In this document: positions 1-8,817 of the stretch, piece after piece | Layout: each line of letters begins with the position of its first letter | Numbering within the stretch: position 1 is the first letter of the stretch | DNA from: Promethearchaeota archaeon | GTDB taxonomy: Archaea > Asgardarchaeota > Lokiarchaeia > Sigyniarchaeales > SOKP01 | Reading direction: 5' to 3' | DNA: 40,289 nucleotides | Assembly: GCA_011364975.1 (NCBI GenBank) | Contig: RDOE01000023.1 | Span: 1-40,289, forward strand | Made by a program: the position numbers and the translations under genes | Notes under the pieces: model-generated | Database searches by the model: none | What the model was told of the DNA's origin: nothing | The model's input: the letters and a program-made list of their open reading frames with translations, nothing else

Positions 1-1285
1 CTGTTAAATTGTAATTCCTTATTCCATCACCCCAACCTGATGTATTAAATCGCCACAACTGATCAAGAATATCCCATCTAATTGTCTCATCATTGTAATT
101 GGGATCTTCAAACGCTTCAGAATCGGTTATCAATGTCATAAATGCGAGATGGATCATATTAAAAAAAGCATTCCGATGATATCTCAAGAAACTGTAAAAT
201 CCTTCTTCAAATCGTTTGATATAATGATGTTGGAGACAAGGATTATCTTCTAACATTACAAGAGCAAATTCCACATCCATACTAAAAGCCAGGGCATAAG
301 TATCATAAGCTGTATTTCCTACTGAGCCCATGTTGCCATTATGCATTGACATTATTTTCGCAGCAGCATAATTATAAAGAGAGTCATATTTATCAGGTCT
401 TGCTGTGGCACCAATACGTAGTAGTGCTAATTGCCACATGCTTTCACCCAAAATTGGGTTTAAATCTGAGCCAACAGGTTCCCCTTCTCCTCCGAGTAAG
501 AGCCAATTAGTATTACGAAAGCCTTCAATCATCTGTTCTGTTAGTAAGGAAATTCGCTCTACACACCATCTACTATCCTCATTAGTGTTAGGATCAATAA
601 ATTTTAGCACACTCGCAAAGCCAAGATAATAACCAGCAAGCTCATCTCGTGATGTATGTAGTCTCACCCTCCAATTTTTATAGGCTCCTGTTCCATTGAA
701 ATGTCTTTCATCTTCATCAAAGATCCATTTATGATATTTGTAATTTTCAGGAGCACAAACAAATCTTGCAGGCATGCCAGGATAATCTGGACCTATACCT
801 CCATTAGGAGCAGCTAACATATTGCTGAATCCAGAAACACACTTTTTAACCATACGAGTAGCATTCGTTAATTCATCCAAATCATTATTATCTAATGCAT
901 ATTTATATCGAAGACTTTGTGAGGTTAAAGTATATCCTAAATGAAGAGCACCATTATCAGTTCCAAGCCATTCCTTAACTTTATTATAAGAATTATTTTC
1001 AAAGATTAAATCAACACTGATATTGGTAGGTATATGCCATTTCTCTAATTGATAATCAAAATTGTGAGCCATTTGCTCTAAGTAGGTTTGATTGGCAGTA
1101 ATTTGATTTAATGGGGTGAAATAATCAGTGTTAGGAGGATCAAGCTCAAGAGTAAATGATGCAACATCATCTATTATGGATAAGCCAAAACCAAGAAATG
1201 AAAAGAATCCAATTAAGGGTATGGAAAATAAAATTGCTACAACAACATTTTTCTTAATCAGGTTTTTTCTTGTTCTGATCCGCAT
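1..1285 (-). CDS. Secreted or membrane-anchored helical protein, 3' end outside window
   Basis: I do not recognise a named family. The reading frame is open from an ATG at 1285 to the window edge, about 428 codons, so the C-terminus is missing. The product begins with a basic stretch (MRIRTRKNLIKKN) and a hydrophobic segment at about residues 14-37, which fits a signal peptide or signal anchor. The remainder is predicted extracytoplasmic: it has several N-glycosylation sequons, and motifs such as TSRDELAGYYLGFASVL and NTAYDTYALAF fit a repeated-helix (alpha/alpha toroid-like) fold. That fold is inference. It lies 47 bp downstream of the nucleotidyltransferase on the same strand, so the sugar kinase, the nucleotidyltransferase and this gene may be one transcript. 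A link to surface glycans is possible but unproven. Confidence 0.75.
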   Translation of the reverse strand, partial: MRIRTRKNLIKKNVVVAILFSIPLIGFFSFLGFGLSIIDDVASFTLELDPPNTDYFTPLNQITANQTYLEQMAHNFDYQLEKWHIPTNISVDLIFENNSYNKVKEWLGTDNGALHLGYTLTSQSLRYKYALDNNDLDELTNATRMVKKCVSGFSNMLAAPNGGIGPDYPGMPARFVCAPENYKYHKWIFDEDERHFNGTGAYKNWRVRLHTSRDELAGYYLGFASVLKFIDPNTNEDSRWCVERISLLTEQMIEGFRNTNWLLLGGEGEPVGSDLNPILGESMWQLALLRIGATARPDKYDSLYNYAAAKIMSMHNGNMGSVGNTAYDTYALAFSMDVEFALVMLEDNPCLQHHYIKRFEEGFYSFLRYHRNAFFNMIHLAFMTLITDSEAFEDPNYNDETIRWDILDQLWRFNTSGWGDGIRNYNLT

Positions 1286-1332
1286 GTTAAATTGTGAGAA
1301 ATAATTTTTATGTTATTTATTTTACTTTTTAA

Positions 1333-2079
1333 CTATTTAAAGTTTAAAAATTGGAGCCAAGATCTATCATTTTTTAACCTTTCATATTCTTCGCGATTTC
1401 CAAAATCCCCTCTAAATTGATCTTTATTCATCTCATACACTCTTACTTTCCAATTTCTTGTTTTCATACCCATAAGTATCGCTTCAGGAAGTTCAAGTTC
1501 TTTTCTCTGAGAAGGTTTTATTAATTTCAAGGTTTCAAAAATTTCCTTTGAGAGAACAAAGAGACCAGCATTGTTAAGTCGAGATTTAGACGTACCCTTT
1601 CCTGGTTTTTCAATTATATCGGTTAAATAGGAATCTTTGGTATAGACAGCTGCACCTAAATGAGGATCATTAGTTTGATTTGCTGTAAGAATATAATCTT
1701 GTTTTTCGTTCTGAAAAATATGATTAATTTCCTTATAAACAGAATAGCCTAAGAGTATATCTCCCCATGTTAAAATGAAATGGTTGTTAGCTATTAATGG
1801 TTCACAAAGAAGTACAGCTCCTCCCGTTCCATTTAATTGCTTTTGCTCAATATACTCAATAGTAATATTTAATTTGATTTCATTTTGAAAATAATTAATG
1901 ATTTGCTCCTTTCTATATCCTACTACGAGAATAAAATCTCGAATTCCTGAGTAGACTAATCCTTCTATTATATATCTTAGTAATGGTTTTCCATGTATTG
2001 GTATCATCGTTTTTTGATACTTTTCGGTGTATGGATAAAGGCGTTTTCCATATCCTGCACATAAAATAACAACTTTCAA
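1333..2079 (-). CDS. Sugar-1-phosphate nucleotidyltransferase
   Basis: This is a 248-residue NTP_transferase family enzyme that should join a sugar 1-phosphate to an NTP, giving an NDP-sugar and pyrophosphate. The N-terminal signature GYGKRLYPYTEKYQKTMIPI (about residues 9-28) carries the nucleotide-binding G-x-G-x-R-L-x-P and the downstream Lys. TWGDILLG near residue 105 gives the metal-binding Asp, EKPGKG follows at about 157, and NNAGLFVLS at about 169 matches the sugar-binding region. There is no left-handed beta-helix acyltransferase domain, so it is not a full GlmU-type enzyme. Its ATG overlaps the stop of the upstream GHMP kinase (ATGA, 2076-2079). Kinase plus nucleotidyltransferase is a typical pair for salvaging a free sugar to NDP-sugar. 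Sugar and nucleotide specificity cannot be read from the sequence. Confidence 0.88.
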   Translation of the reverse strand: MKVVILCAGYGKRLYPYTEKYQKTMIPIHGKPLLRYIIEGLVYSGIRDFILVVGYRKEQIINYFQNEIKLNITIEYIEQKQLNGTGGAVLLCEPLIANNHFILTWGDILLGYSVYKEINHIFQNEKQDYILTANQTNDPHLGAAVYTKDSYLTDIIEKPGKGTSKSRLNNAGLFVLSKEIFETLKLIKPSQRKELELPEAILMGMKTRNWKVRVYEMNKDQFRGDFGNREEYERLKNDRSWLQFLNFK

Positions 2080-3179
2080 TAAATATCAGCTCCTTTACTG
2101 GTTTCTATTATGTATGCTACCCCTTTAGCGTCTTCAATTGCATTTTTAAGCTTTTCTTGATTACGGGGATAAAGAGCAAACATGGTACCACCAAAACCAG
2201 AACCGTTAATTTTTCCACCATAAGCCCCAATATCTTTACAATTGGAGAGCATTTTGTCTATTCTATCCGTTGAGACACCAATGTTATCTCTTAATTGTTT
2301 TTGATGGTTTTCCAATAGAATTCCCAACTTTTTATAAAATTGATAGACTTTCCTAAAATCATTTTTTCTATTAAGTATTTTAAGATTATTATCAATCAGG
2401 GATTTAGCTTGAATTGTTAAATCTCGATTTATTAAAATACCTTTAATTTTCTTTTGGTATTCTTTATTTAAATTAGGTAAATAAGATTCTATATCTTCTA
2501 ATTTGGTCTGAAATTGATTGAAATTAGGCATTAATTCTTTCATCAATTTAATTGAAATTAAACTAGCTTCTTTTACTTTTATTAAATCATCTACTGTATT
2601 CTTTTTTTCCATTGAATTTCCCAGTACAAAACCTTCGAGCGTAATATTATAATTTATTAGCTCAGGATTTGGCACTGATGGGTTAAGGTAAAGAAGATTT
2701 CCATATGCAGCAGTATAATGATCCATCATACCTCCTCCCTCATTAAATTCTGTAACTTCTGAATGGTAGCCCATCAAAGCGAGCTGATATAAATCAAATC
2801 TTTGATTTGAAATTAAATTTAGAAAGTAAAGCCAAGCCATTACTAATGCAGAAGAGCTTGCAACTCCCGCATTTATCGGAATATCACCAAAAATTATTAT
2901 CTTATAGCCATTATCAAATTTGATTCCACTCCTTAGAAATAGATTAAATCCACTCTTCAAATAATCTCGATTTGTACTATATTCTTGTTCCTTGTTAATC
3001 AATTTTATTTCAAGTTTTTGATGAACATCTGGAAGGTTAACTATGAATTTTTGTTCATTGGTTTTTTTTGCTTCTAAATAAATATACTTAGAAATTGCCA
3101 TAGAAATTACAGGATAGGACAGGTAATCTTGATGTTCCCCAAAAAGACAAATTCTACCAGGAGATTTAATTTTAATCAT
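2076..3179 (-). CDS. GHMP-family sugar kinase (galactokinase-like)
   Basis: A 367-residue GHMP kinase that probably phosphorylates the anomeric carbon of a sugar with ATP. Motif 1 is GRICLFGEHQDYL (about residues 8-20), close to the galactokinase signature GEHTDY. Motif 2, the ATP-binding loop, is INAGVASSSALVMAW (about 102-116). Motif 3 is GGKINGSGFGGTMFAL near the C-terminus. The length is normal for the family. It is the first gene of a coupled pair with the nucleotidyltransferase (4-bp ATGA overlap), which favours sugar activation over mevalonate or homoserine metabolism. The upstream region is shared with the divergent longin-like gene. Substrate is unknown. Confidence 0.87.
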   Translation of the reverse strand: MIKIKSPGRICLFGEHQDYLSYPVISMAISKYIYLEAKKTNEQKFIVNLPDVHQKLEIKLINKEQEYSTNRDYLKSGFNLFLRSGIKFDNGYKIIIFGDIPINAGVASSSALVMAWLYFLNLISNQRFDLYQLALMGYHSEVTEFNEGGGMMDHYTAAYGNLLYLNPSVPNPELINYNITLEGFVLGNSMEKKNTVDDLIKVKEASLISIKLMKELMPNFNQFQTKLEDIESYLPNLNKEYQKKIKGILINRDLTIQAKSLIDNNLKILNRKNDFRKVYQFYKKLGILLENHQKQLRDNIGVSTDRIDKMLSNCKDIGAYGGKINGSGFGGTMFALYPRNQEKLKNAIEDAKGVAYIIETSKGADIY

Positions 3180-3301
3180 ATTTAAAGTAATTAAATATTT
3201 GAACTTACAAAATTAAATTTAACTATAGCAATTAATTGTTTTTACTTCTATTGGTAATACACGGATATTACATTTTTTTTTCTTTTAAAGAGATTTGTTT
3301 C

Positions 3302-3309
3302 TATAAATA
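3302..3309 (+). promoter_or_regulatory. Candidate TATA box for the longin-like gene
   Basis: TATAAATA lies 66 bp before the ATG at 3375, inside the 195-bp divergent intergenic region. Its match to the archaeal TATA element is good but the surroundings are very AT-rich, so this is weak evidence. Confidence 0.3.
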
Positions 3310-3374
3310 GACAAATAGTAATTAATTCTTTTAGTTTTTATAATTCTCTAGAGAAAATTGTATGAGTTTAACCT

Positions 3375-4103
3375 ATGATACACGATTTCTTGATAATAAA
3401 AGATGGACTTCCCATATTATCTAGGAATTTTACTAATTCGATAAATGTTTTTTCTCAATCTGACACGCTCATTTTAGTATCTGGTTTCTTTACGGCCTTA
3501 AATTCGTTTTCTGATTCTTTTGAGGATCTAGGCACTATTAGTGAGTTAAAATTATCAAATAATGATTTAAAACTCTCATTTCTAAAAGATAATAGTATAC
3601 CAAACTTGATTTACTTAGCTACTTTCGATGAAGCTTCTAAATCTGTTAATGTTCGCCGAGTTTTAAGGAAAATATCTAGAACTTTTCTTCAAAAATATAA
3701 TATAACTGAAATATTGAATTGGAAAGGTAAAAGAAATTCATTTAAATCTTTTGAAACGATATTAGATAAATATGTTGAAGAAGAATTATGTGAAAGTGAC
3801 TCTAAATTTAAAGAAAGAATCGAAGATTTATTTAAGTGTGTAGAAGAGAAAATCAATGAAGAAACGAGTTTAAAAGCTCCTGATGACCTTCCTTCATATT
3901 GTAATCAAATTCCGACCTTTACAATAGTAAAGAAAGTAAACCCAAAAAATTTTTTAACTGGAGAAACCGCACATAAAGTATTTTATGATATTGATGGTAA
4001 AAAAACGATAAAAAATATCACTGATGATTTAAATTTATCACATGAACAAGTTTATAACATATGCAAAAACTTAATAAAATTAGGTTTTGTAAGCTTAAAT
4101 TAA
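3375..4103 (+). CDS. Longin-like domain protein with C-terminal winged helix
   Basis: A 242-residue cytosolic protein with no TM segment. The N-terminal part (about 1-120) starts MIHDFLIIKDGLPILS and runs beta, helix (DTLILVSGFFTALNSF), three beta strands (ending IPNLIYLATF), then helix (VNVRRVLRKISRTFLQKY). This is the order expected of longin or roadblock-like modules that are expanded in Asgard archaea and often act as small-GTPase partners. A helical linker follows, then residues about 190-242 (FYDIDGKKTIKNITDDL to LGFVSLN) look like a small winged helix. Domain naming is by pattern, not by search. It faces the sugar kinase gene divergently. Confidence 0.6.
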   Translation: MIHDFLIIKDGLPILSRNFTNSINVFSQSDTLILVSGFFTALNSFSDSFEDLGTISELKLSNNDLKLSFLKDNSIPNLIYLATFDEASKSVNVRRVLRKISRTFLQKYNITEILNWKGKRNSFKSFETILDKYVEEELCESDSKFKERIEDLFKCVEEKINEETSLKAPDDLPSYCNQIPTFTIVKKVNPKNFLTGETAHKVFYDIDGKKTIKNITDDLNLSHEQVYNICKNLIKLGFVSLN

Positions 4104-4144
4104 GCTGTACTGATAATTTTTATCTGAACAATAAACAATTATTC

Positions 4145-4450
4145 CTATTTATGAGTTCTTTTTTGATGCTGCTTTTTTCTTTTTCTTTCTTCTTCTTCTG
4201 CTTCTTGCGCAAGTTTACCAATTTCTTGTTCATCTTTACTCTTAAAAAGAAATGTTCCTTGAATTTTACTTAATTCTCTTTGTCCAGATTTACCTATCTT
4301 CTCGAAAGTAAGAGTTACAGGTATTTCTTGTTTTAAAGCTAAGTTAATGAAATTAATAAAACCATAATGTTTACTTGGTGCAATATTAAATTTAATTTCA
4401 ACTTCTTTGCTTTTTTTAGTTGTAGTCTTTAGTAAAAGTCGTAATTTCAA
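4145..4450 (-). CDS. Small charged hypothetical protein
   Basis: A 101-residue protein that I do not recognise. Residues 1-75 alternate hydrophobic and polar positions, with an amphipathic beta-like start (MKLRLLLKTTTKKSKEVEIK) and a likely beta pair at IPVTLTFEKIG and IQGTFLFKS. Residues about 76-101 form a highly charged Glu/Lys/Arg helix (EAEEEERKRKKQHQK). It is convergent with the longin-like gene. The plus-strand frame through the same bases is low-complexity Phe/Ser and is not credible, so the minus strand is preferred. Confidence 0.55.
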   Translation of the reverse strand: MKLRLLLKTTTKKSKEVEIKFNIAPSKHYGFINFINLALKQEIPVTLTFEKIGKSGQRELSKIQGTFLFKSKDEQEIGKLAQEAEEEERKRKKQHQKRTHK

Positions 4451-4579
4451 TTGTTTTCACGATATTGTTATGTTTTTTAAGTATTGAATAACTCTTTTAA
4501 TTTCATTAAATTATAAAAGTTATAATATTGTTATAATTAACTATATTATATAAAATAAAAAGAATTTTGAGAGATCAAC

Positions 4580-5362
4580 ATGTCTTCCAACCTTTTTCCG
4601 TATAAATATTCAAAGGAGGAATGGTACAAAGCAGATTTCATTAATGAAGATGATGTAGTGGTGATCGTTGATACATCTAGAGAAATTATTTGGTTCTATA
4701 GCGGCAAAAAGAGTACTGCCCGAAATAGAATTAATGCACGTGAGCTACTTAATGAATTAATGAAAAATTATTCTTCATATGCATTAAAAGAGGTATCAGA
4801 AGAAACCCCAGATGATATCTTGGCTTATTTGGAAGATTTAAGAGAAGAATTCTTTAAAAGAAGAATATCGACTTTAGCATATGATATTCGAAAAGTGTCA
4901 AATCTATTTTTTTATCTTAACTGCCTAGCGTGTTTATTATTAATTATAACGTCTACGCTTTCAATTATATGGATTATTGGAACTAGTACTTATGAACTCA
5001 ATGGATTTGATCATTTCGCGATCAGTTTATCATCTTTTTCATTCCAGATTATATTTATTGCTTCATTATTATTAAGTTCATTTCTTTCATTTATGTTAAC
5101 CTTCATAATTGCGCTTTTCTTAAGGAAAAAATCCTTAATATTCTATACGATTATTACTTTAATTCTAAGCCTTGGTGGATTCTTTTTTGTTAGATTTTGG
5201 GATTTTTTAATGTTTTCTGAAATCAGTGGGCAAGTTATTTTCTTTCGAGTGGATATATTTACGCTATATATATTTAATCTCAATATTATTATGATAATTC
5301 CACTAATTATAGGAATCACTTTAATAATTATTGGGTCAAAAAAAATTCTTGAATATCCATAA
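4580..5362 (+). CDS. Gelsolin-like domain fused to a four-TM membrane region
   Basis: A 260-residue protein with a cytosolic N-terminus and a membrane C-terminus. Residues about 20-75 (DDVVVIVDTSREIIWFYSGK, then KSTARNRINARELLNELM) match the gelsolin/villin core pattern: a beta strand, the hydrophobic IIWFYSG strand corresponding to the VWVG element, and a helix with a basic start. A short acidic helix follows (ETPDDILAYLEDLREEFF). Four hydrophobic segments at about 107-133, 155-182, 186-207 and 228-253 anchor it. Gelsolin domains bind and remodel actin, and Asgard archaea encode both; membrane anchoring would put such activity at the cell boundary. The domain call is by eye. The phosphatidyltransferase gene follows by 25 bp and may be co-transcribed. 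Confidence 0.55.
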   Translation: MSSNLFPYKYSKEEWYKADFINEDDVVVIVDTSREIIWFYSGKKSTARNRINARELLNELMKNYSSYALKEVSEETPDDILAYLEDLREEFFKRRISTLAYDIRKVSNLFFYLNCLACLLLIITSTLSIIWIIGTSTYELNGFDHFAISLSSFSFQIIFIASLLLSSFLSFMLTFIIALFLRKKSLIFYTIITLILSLGGFFFVRFWDFLMFSEISGQVIFFRVDIFTLYIFNLNIIMIIPLIIGITLIIIGSKKILEYP

Positions 5363-5387
5363 AATCAACTAATTTTATCCCCTAATT

Positions 5388-6011
5388 ATGAGTTCAAAAC
5401 TTAGACTAAGAAAAGTATTCAAACCCCTTGTTATTTTTTTAGCTAAATTTTTAAGTAAAATGGGAGTATCCCCTAATTTAGCTACATCACTAATGCTATT
5501 TTTTGCTTTTCTTAGTAATATTACCCTTACAGTCTTCAATAACTTCCTATTATGTGCTATTTTCATTTTTATAACTGGAATATTTGACGGAATTGATGGA
5601 GCTATAGCAAGGTTAAGAAATAAAGAATCTTTGTTGGGGGGATTTTTAGACTCGTTCATGGATAGAGTAAGTGAATTTATAATATTCTTTGGATTTCTTA
5701 TGCGTTTTAACAGTAATCGATTATGGATAATAATTGATATGAGGATTGTTATTATTATATCCTTCCTAAGTTCAATTATGATAAGTTATACTAGAGCAAG
5801 AGGAGAAAGTCTTGTTAAGGGAGATTTTGATGTAGGATTAATGGCTCGCTCTGAAAGATTATTTTTCCTATTTCTTTCCTTTTTATTAGCGAGTTTTTTT
5901 GGATTTATAAATGAGTTCCTCTTTATTTTTATGTTATTAGTTTTATTTACAGTATTTTATCGATATTTTAAAATACATAAACTAATTTATCTAACCGAAA
6001 AAAACACGTAA
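5388..6011 (+). CDS. CDP-alcohol phosphatidyltransferase (archaetidylinositol-phosphate synthase-like)
   Basis: A 207-residue integral membrane enzyme that transfers a phospholipid moiety from a CDP-activated donor, in archaea CDP-archaeol, to an alcohol. The family motif D-x2-D-G-x2-A-R-x8-G-x3-D-x3-D is complete: DGIDGAIARLRNK, then GGFLDSFMD (about residues 65-91). The later SYTRARGE and VGLMARSERL segments (about 129-155) resemble archaetidylinositol phosphate synthases, which use L-myo-inositol 1-phosphate. About six TM helices can be seen. The substrate is inferred only from those late motifs; archaetidylglycerol phosphate or archaetidylserine synthesis remain alternatives. Confidence 0.85.
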   Translation: MSSKLRLRKVFKPLVIFLAKFLSKMGVSPNLATSLMLFFAFLSNITLTVFNNFLLCAIFIFITGIFDGIDGAIARLRNKESLLGGFLDSFMDRVSEFIIFFGFLMRFNSNRLWIIIDMRIVIIISFLSSIMISYTRARGESLVKGDFDVGLMARSERLFFLFLSFLLASFFGFINEFLFIFMLLVLFTVFYRYFKIHKLIYLTEKNT

Positions 6012-6048
6012 TTTAAAGTTCTTAAACATTAAAAGATAGAATTTTTTG

Positions 6049-6759
6049 TTAATAATTATTAGGATTAAAATTTAATATTAATTTGTCCCCATTATGGAGA
6101 TTGAAATAATCTCGTAAATAAGGTTTAGCAAGAATCTCAATTATATTTTTTTGATGATGAGTTCTTTGAATATCTAATATAGCTGCTTTCTTAAAATTGT
6201 TTTTATTATCTAATCTTGAAATGTATACATCATAACATTTTACGGGGCCATATTCTCTACTTTGATCCTTAAATCCATCAATAATTACTGGTGTTATATT
6301 TTTTAATTTTTCACGTAAGATTTCATTATCAGTATCACTAAGTTTTAAGTTTAAAGTTCCTTTGTAAGGTTCAAAACCTAATTTAGTCTTAAATTGATCA
6401 TAATATCCTTTAATCGCTACATAATAGCCTCCTTCATGCATTCCCTCAGTTACTTCCCCAACAATTAGAATTGATTCTAACATTGATTTTAGGTTTTTAT
6501 AAACTGTAAGCAGTACATTGGCTCCTTTTTTAGTGATAATGATTGCTTGAGATTTTCCATTTAGTTTCTTTTTGATCCAACCTAACTTTTCTAACTCATT
6601 TATTCTTCTACTCCCTGATTGTTGGCTTAAATTCAATAGCTGTCCGAATTCTACAGTAGTTATATTAATTGATCGTTTATCTTGAGTAAATTGACACAGT
6701 CGATAAAGTGTAAACCAATTTATATATTTTTCAGGAGTAATTCCATCTTCTTCAACCAT
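6049..6759 (-). CDS. ribK: CTP-dependent riboflavin kinase with N-terminal HTH
   Basis: A 236-residue archaeal RibK that makes FMN from riboflavin using CTP. The N-terminal ~90 residues form a winged helix (FGQLLNLSQQSGSRRINELE, then LGWIKKKLNG), found in the longer archaeal RibK proteins, which can act as transcription regulators. The kinase domain begins at about residue 100 with GEGKYYV-like spacing (GMHEGGYYVAIKGYYDQF) and holds the hallmark LGFEPYKGTLNLKL. The start is supported by an upstream AGGGG eight bases before ATG. It lies 14 bp after ribL, so FMN and FAD synthesis are encoded in tandem. The HTH may autoregulate the operon; this is inference. Confidence 0.92.
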   Translation of the reverse strand: MVEEDGITPEKYINWFTLYRLCQFTQDKRSINITTVEFGQLLNLSQQSGSRRINELEKLGWIKKKLNGKSQAIIITKKGANVLLTVYKNLKSMLESILIVGEVTEGMHEGGYYVAIKGYYDQFKTKLGFEPYKGTLNLKLSDTDNEILREKLKNITPVIIDGFKDQSREYGPVKCYDVYISRLDNKNNFKKAAILDIQRTHHQKNIIEILAKPYLRDYFNLHNGDKLILNFNPNNY

Positions 6760-6773
6760 TAATGTCCCCTTAA

Positions 6774-7217
6774 CTATTTTTTTGACTGATCAATTATTTT
6801 CTTCTTAATTAGTCTAGAAGAATGTAAATTATATTTATCATAATATGTTTCCAATCGTTTTACAATGATATGATCTAAACCTTTTTTAAAAAGACCTTCT
6901 CTTAACATATCAATATCATATTTCTGATCAGGACCAAGTAAGATTATATCTGGGTTGAATTCTTCTACTGTTCTAAGAGTGTCGTTATCTGGTCGCCCTA
7001 ATTTTGCCACTTTTACGTTTTTTAATCCTTGAACTACTTCAAGTCTTTGGTTTTCTGGAACAATAGGTTTTTGACCTTTAAATCGCTCGGCATTTTTATC
7101 AGTAGAAACTATTACATATACATCACCAAGTTTCGCAGCTTCATTTATAAAAAAGATGTGACCGGCATGAATAATATCAAATGTGCCTGCGATGAGTATC
7201 TTCTTTTTTTTAATCAT
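6774..7217 (-). CDS. ribL: FAD synthetase, archaeal cytidylyltransferase family
   Basis: A 147-residue nucleotidyltransferase that adenylates FMN to FAD. It has the GTFDIIHAGH signature (HxGH, about residues 12-21) and the downstream ILLGPDQ element, with the length expected of archaeal RibL. A TTG at 7223 overlaps the sepS stop, but the ATG at 7217 has an AGGTT sequence at a better distance and is chosen here. The product then starts MIKKKKILIAGTFD. Pairing with ribK one gene downstream strongly supports FAD synthetase over glycerol-3-phosphate or phosphopantetheine cytidylyl/adenylyltransferases that share the fold. Confidence 0.9.
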   Translation of the reverse strand: MIKKKKILIAGTFDIIHAGHIFFINEAAKLGDVYVIVSTDKNAERFKGQKPIVPENQRLEVVQGLKNVKVAKLGRPDNDTLRTVEEFNPDIILLGPDQKYDIDMLREGLFKKGLDHIIVKRLETYYDKYNLHSSRLIKKKIIDQSKK

Positions 7218-7219
7218 AA

Positions 7220-8797
7220 TCAACCTTTTATTTCTTTTTCTTCAATTGTTTCAAATGAAAGCCCGATAAAAACGGGTCCTCTAATATCAAATTTCTTTTG
7301 GGAGTTCCACAAAAATTCCATAATAATATCATCCAGCGTTAAATTCACTTCTGAGGCTCTGTAACACATTTTAACTCGATGCTCATAAAATTCTATTTTT
7401 TGATCTAACAAAATTTCAATATTATATGCCATTTCCGCAGCAATCCCTTCGAGATAAGTAAGTCCAGAGTCGATTGCATTGTCAAGCTTCTCATCAGGAG
7501 CCAATCCTACAATATTTCCTTCCTTTACCCATACTTTATTGAGAGCAGCTGGGCCTAATAATCTTACTCCCTGATCTTTTTCCCATAAGGTTACCCTTAT
7601 TTTTTTATTTTTTATTGTGCCTTCCCATACGTTAATTTCTAAAGGAGCTTGCGCATCTTTATATTCCCGAGCAATTTTAACAATCGCATTCTTTATTTCA
7701 ATCCCCGTTTCTGTTAATGGAACTTTTTTATATTTTAATCCACTCGCTATTTCATGATCAGTAAAGCTAATTTCTTCGTAAAAGTAAGGATAAACTAATT
7801 TTCGTATATCTTCAATTCCAGTTTTTATCATACAGATTCTTTCAACTCCAAATCCGATATTAAACACAGGATATGGTATTTCATATTTTGAAAGACTTAC
7901 TGGACTGTAAAAACCCCCATCTCCAATTTCGATCCATTCTTTTGTTTTTGGATGTTCTACGAATACTTCAAATTCAGTTTGTGGAGCATAATATTTTGAT
8001 GTTGCTTTTTTTATGGTAGACTTGCTATTCTTAAAACCAAATTCTTCACAAATTTGCTTAGCAATTTTTTGACAATCTTCAAGAGAGATTTCGGGTGTTA
8101 GGATAACTAAAGAGATAGTATTTGAATCAATTAGATGTGTTGCATCCAATTTCTGCTCTCTACGGAATTTAGGGCATATTGAAAAATATTGTAGGGGTAA
8201 AGTTTTCTTTTTTATTAATTGTGATAAAACCTTGAACCATAATGCGGTTGTATGACTTCTTAGAGTCATTTTAGATGGGATAGGCTTTAAGCCCTTTAAT
8301 TCAGGAAATACTTTATCTATTAATTCGGTAGCATTACTTTCTTCTATCTTTAACTCTTCGATAAAAACTTCAATTAAATCATCAGCTTCAATCTCGTTTT
8401 TCTTATATCTTCGGAATATATTTTGTAATTCATTAATTTGATTAAAGTTAGGGATAATTGATTTAATCTTTTCAATCTTCTCTTTAGAAATACCTATATC
8501 TGGACGGGGTAATCCTGCTAAATAAAATACTCTATCAAGAATAAGCACTGCTTCGGGACCGTATTGTTTATAAATTTCCTCCTCTTCAACAAACATAGGT
8601 AAAATTAATTCTTCGAATCCTAAATTAATCATTTTTGTTCTAGCATAAACAATAAAATCATTAATCAGATGAGAGTTTCCCTTCTGTTCTAACTGAAACA
8701 AATCACCTTTTAGTTTCAAAAGATTTTTTGTCTCTTGCCATGTTTTTTCATAGTCAATGCTACTTTCCTTATTGATCTTCTTGAAATCAAAATCCAT
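7220..8797 (-). CDS. sepS: O-phosphoserine--tRNA(Cys) ligase (SepRS)
   Basis: A 525-residue class II aminoacyl-tRNA synthetase that charges tRNA(Cys) with O-phosphoserine; SepCysS then converts it to Cys-tRNA(Cys). The N-terminus (MDFDFKKINKESSIDYEKTW), YGPEAVLILDRVFYLAGLPR (about residues 79-98) and MTLRSHTTALWF (about 175-186) are characteristic of SepRS, distinct from PheRS alpha. A class II motif 2-like segment is seen at ICPKFRREQKLDATH, and the motif 3 Arg lies in INIGFGVERICMIK-type sequence (PVFNIGFGVERICM). The length matches known SepRS. SepCysS and SepCysE are not in this window. The gene sits between translin and ribL in a close-packed minus-strand operon. Confidence 0.93.
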   Translation of the reverse strand: MDFDFKKINKESSIDYEKTWQETKNLLKLKGDLFQLEQKGNSHLINDFIVYARTKMINLGFEELILPMFVEEEEIYKQYGPEAVLILDRVFYLAGLPRPDIGISKEKIEKIKSIIPNFNQINELQNIFRRYKKNEIEADDLIEVFIEELKIEESNATELIDKVFPELKGLKPIPSKMTLRSHTTALWFKVLSQLIKKKTLPLQYFSICPKFRREQKLDATHLIDSNTISLVILTPEISLEDCQKIAKQICEEFGFKNSKSTIKKATSKYYAPQTEFEVFVEHPKTKEWIEIGDGGFYSPVSLSKYEIPYPVFNIGFGVERICMIKTGIEDIRKLVYPYFYEEISFTDHEIASGLKYKKVPLTETGIEIKNAIVKIAREYKDAQAPLEINVWEGTIKNKKIRVTLWEKDQGVRLLGPAALNKVWVKEGNIVGLAPDEKLDNAIDSGLTYLEGIAAEMAYNIEILLDQKIEFYEHRVKMCYRASEVNLTLDDIIMEFLWNSQKKFDIRGPVFIGLSFETIEEKEIKG

Positions 8798-8817
8798 AGT
8801 AATCGTTTGGCTTTCTG

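Noticed and set aside
405..629. A 74-codon plus-strand frame
   Set aside because: It lies inside the well-supported minus-strand secreted-protein gene and has no domain or start signal.
4061..4273. A Phe/Ser-rich plus-strand frame overlapping the end of the longin-like gene
   Set aside because: Low-complexity antisense of the Lys/Glu-rich tail of the 4145-4450 gene.
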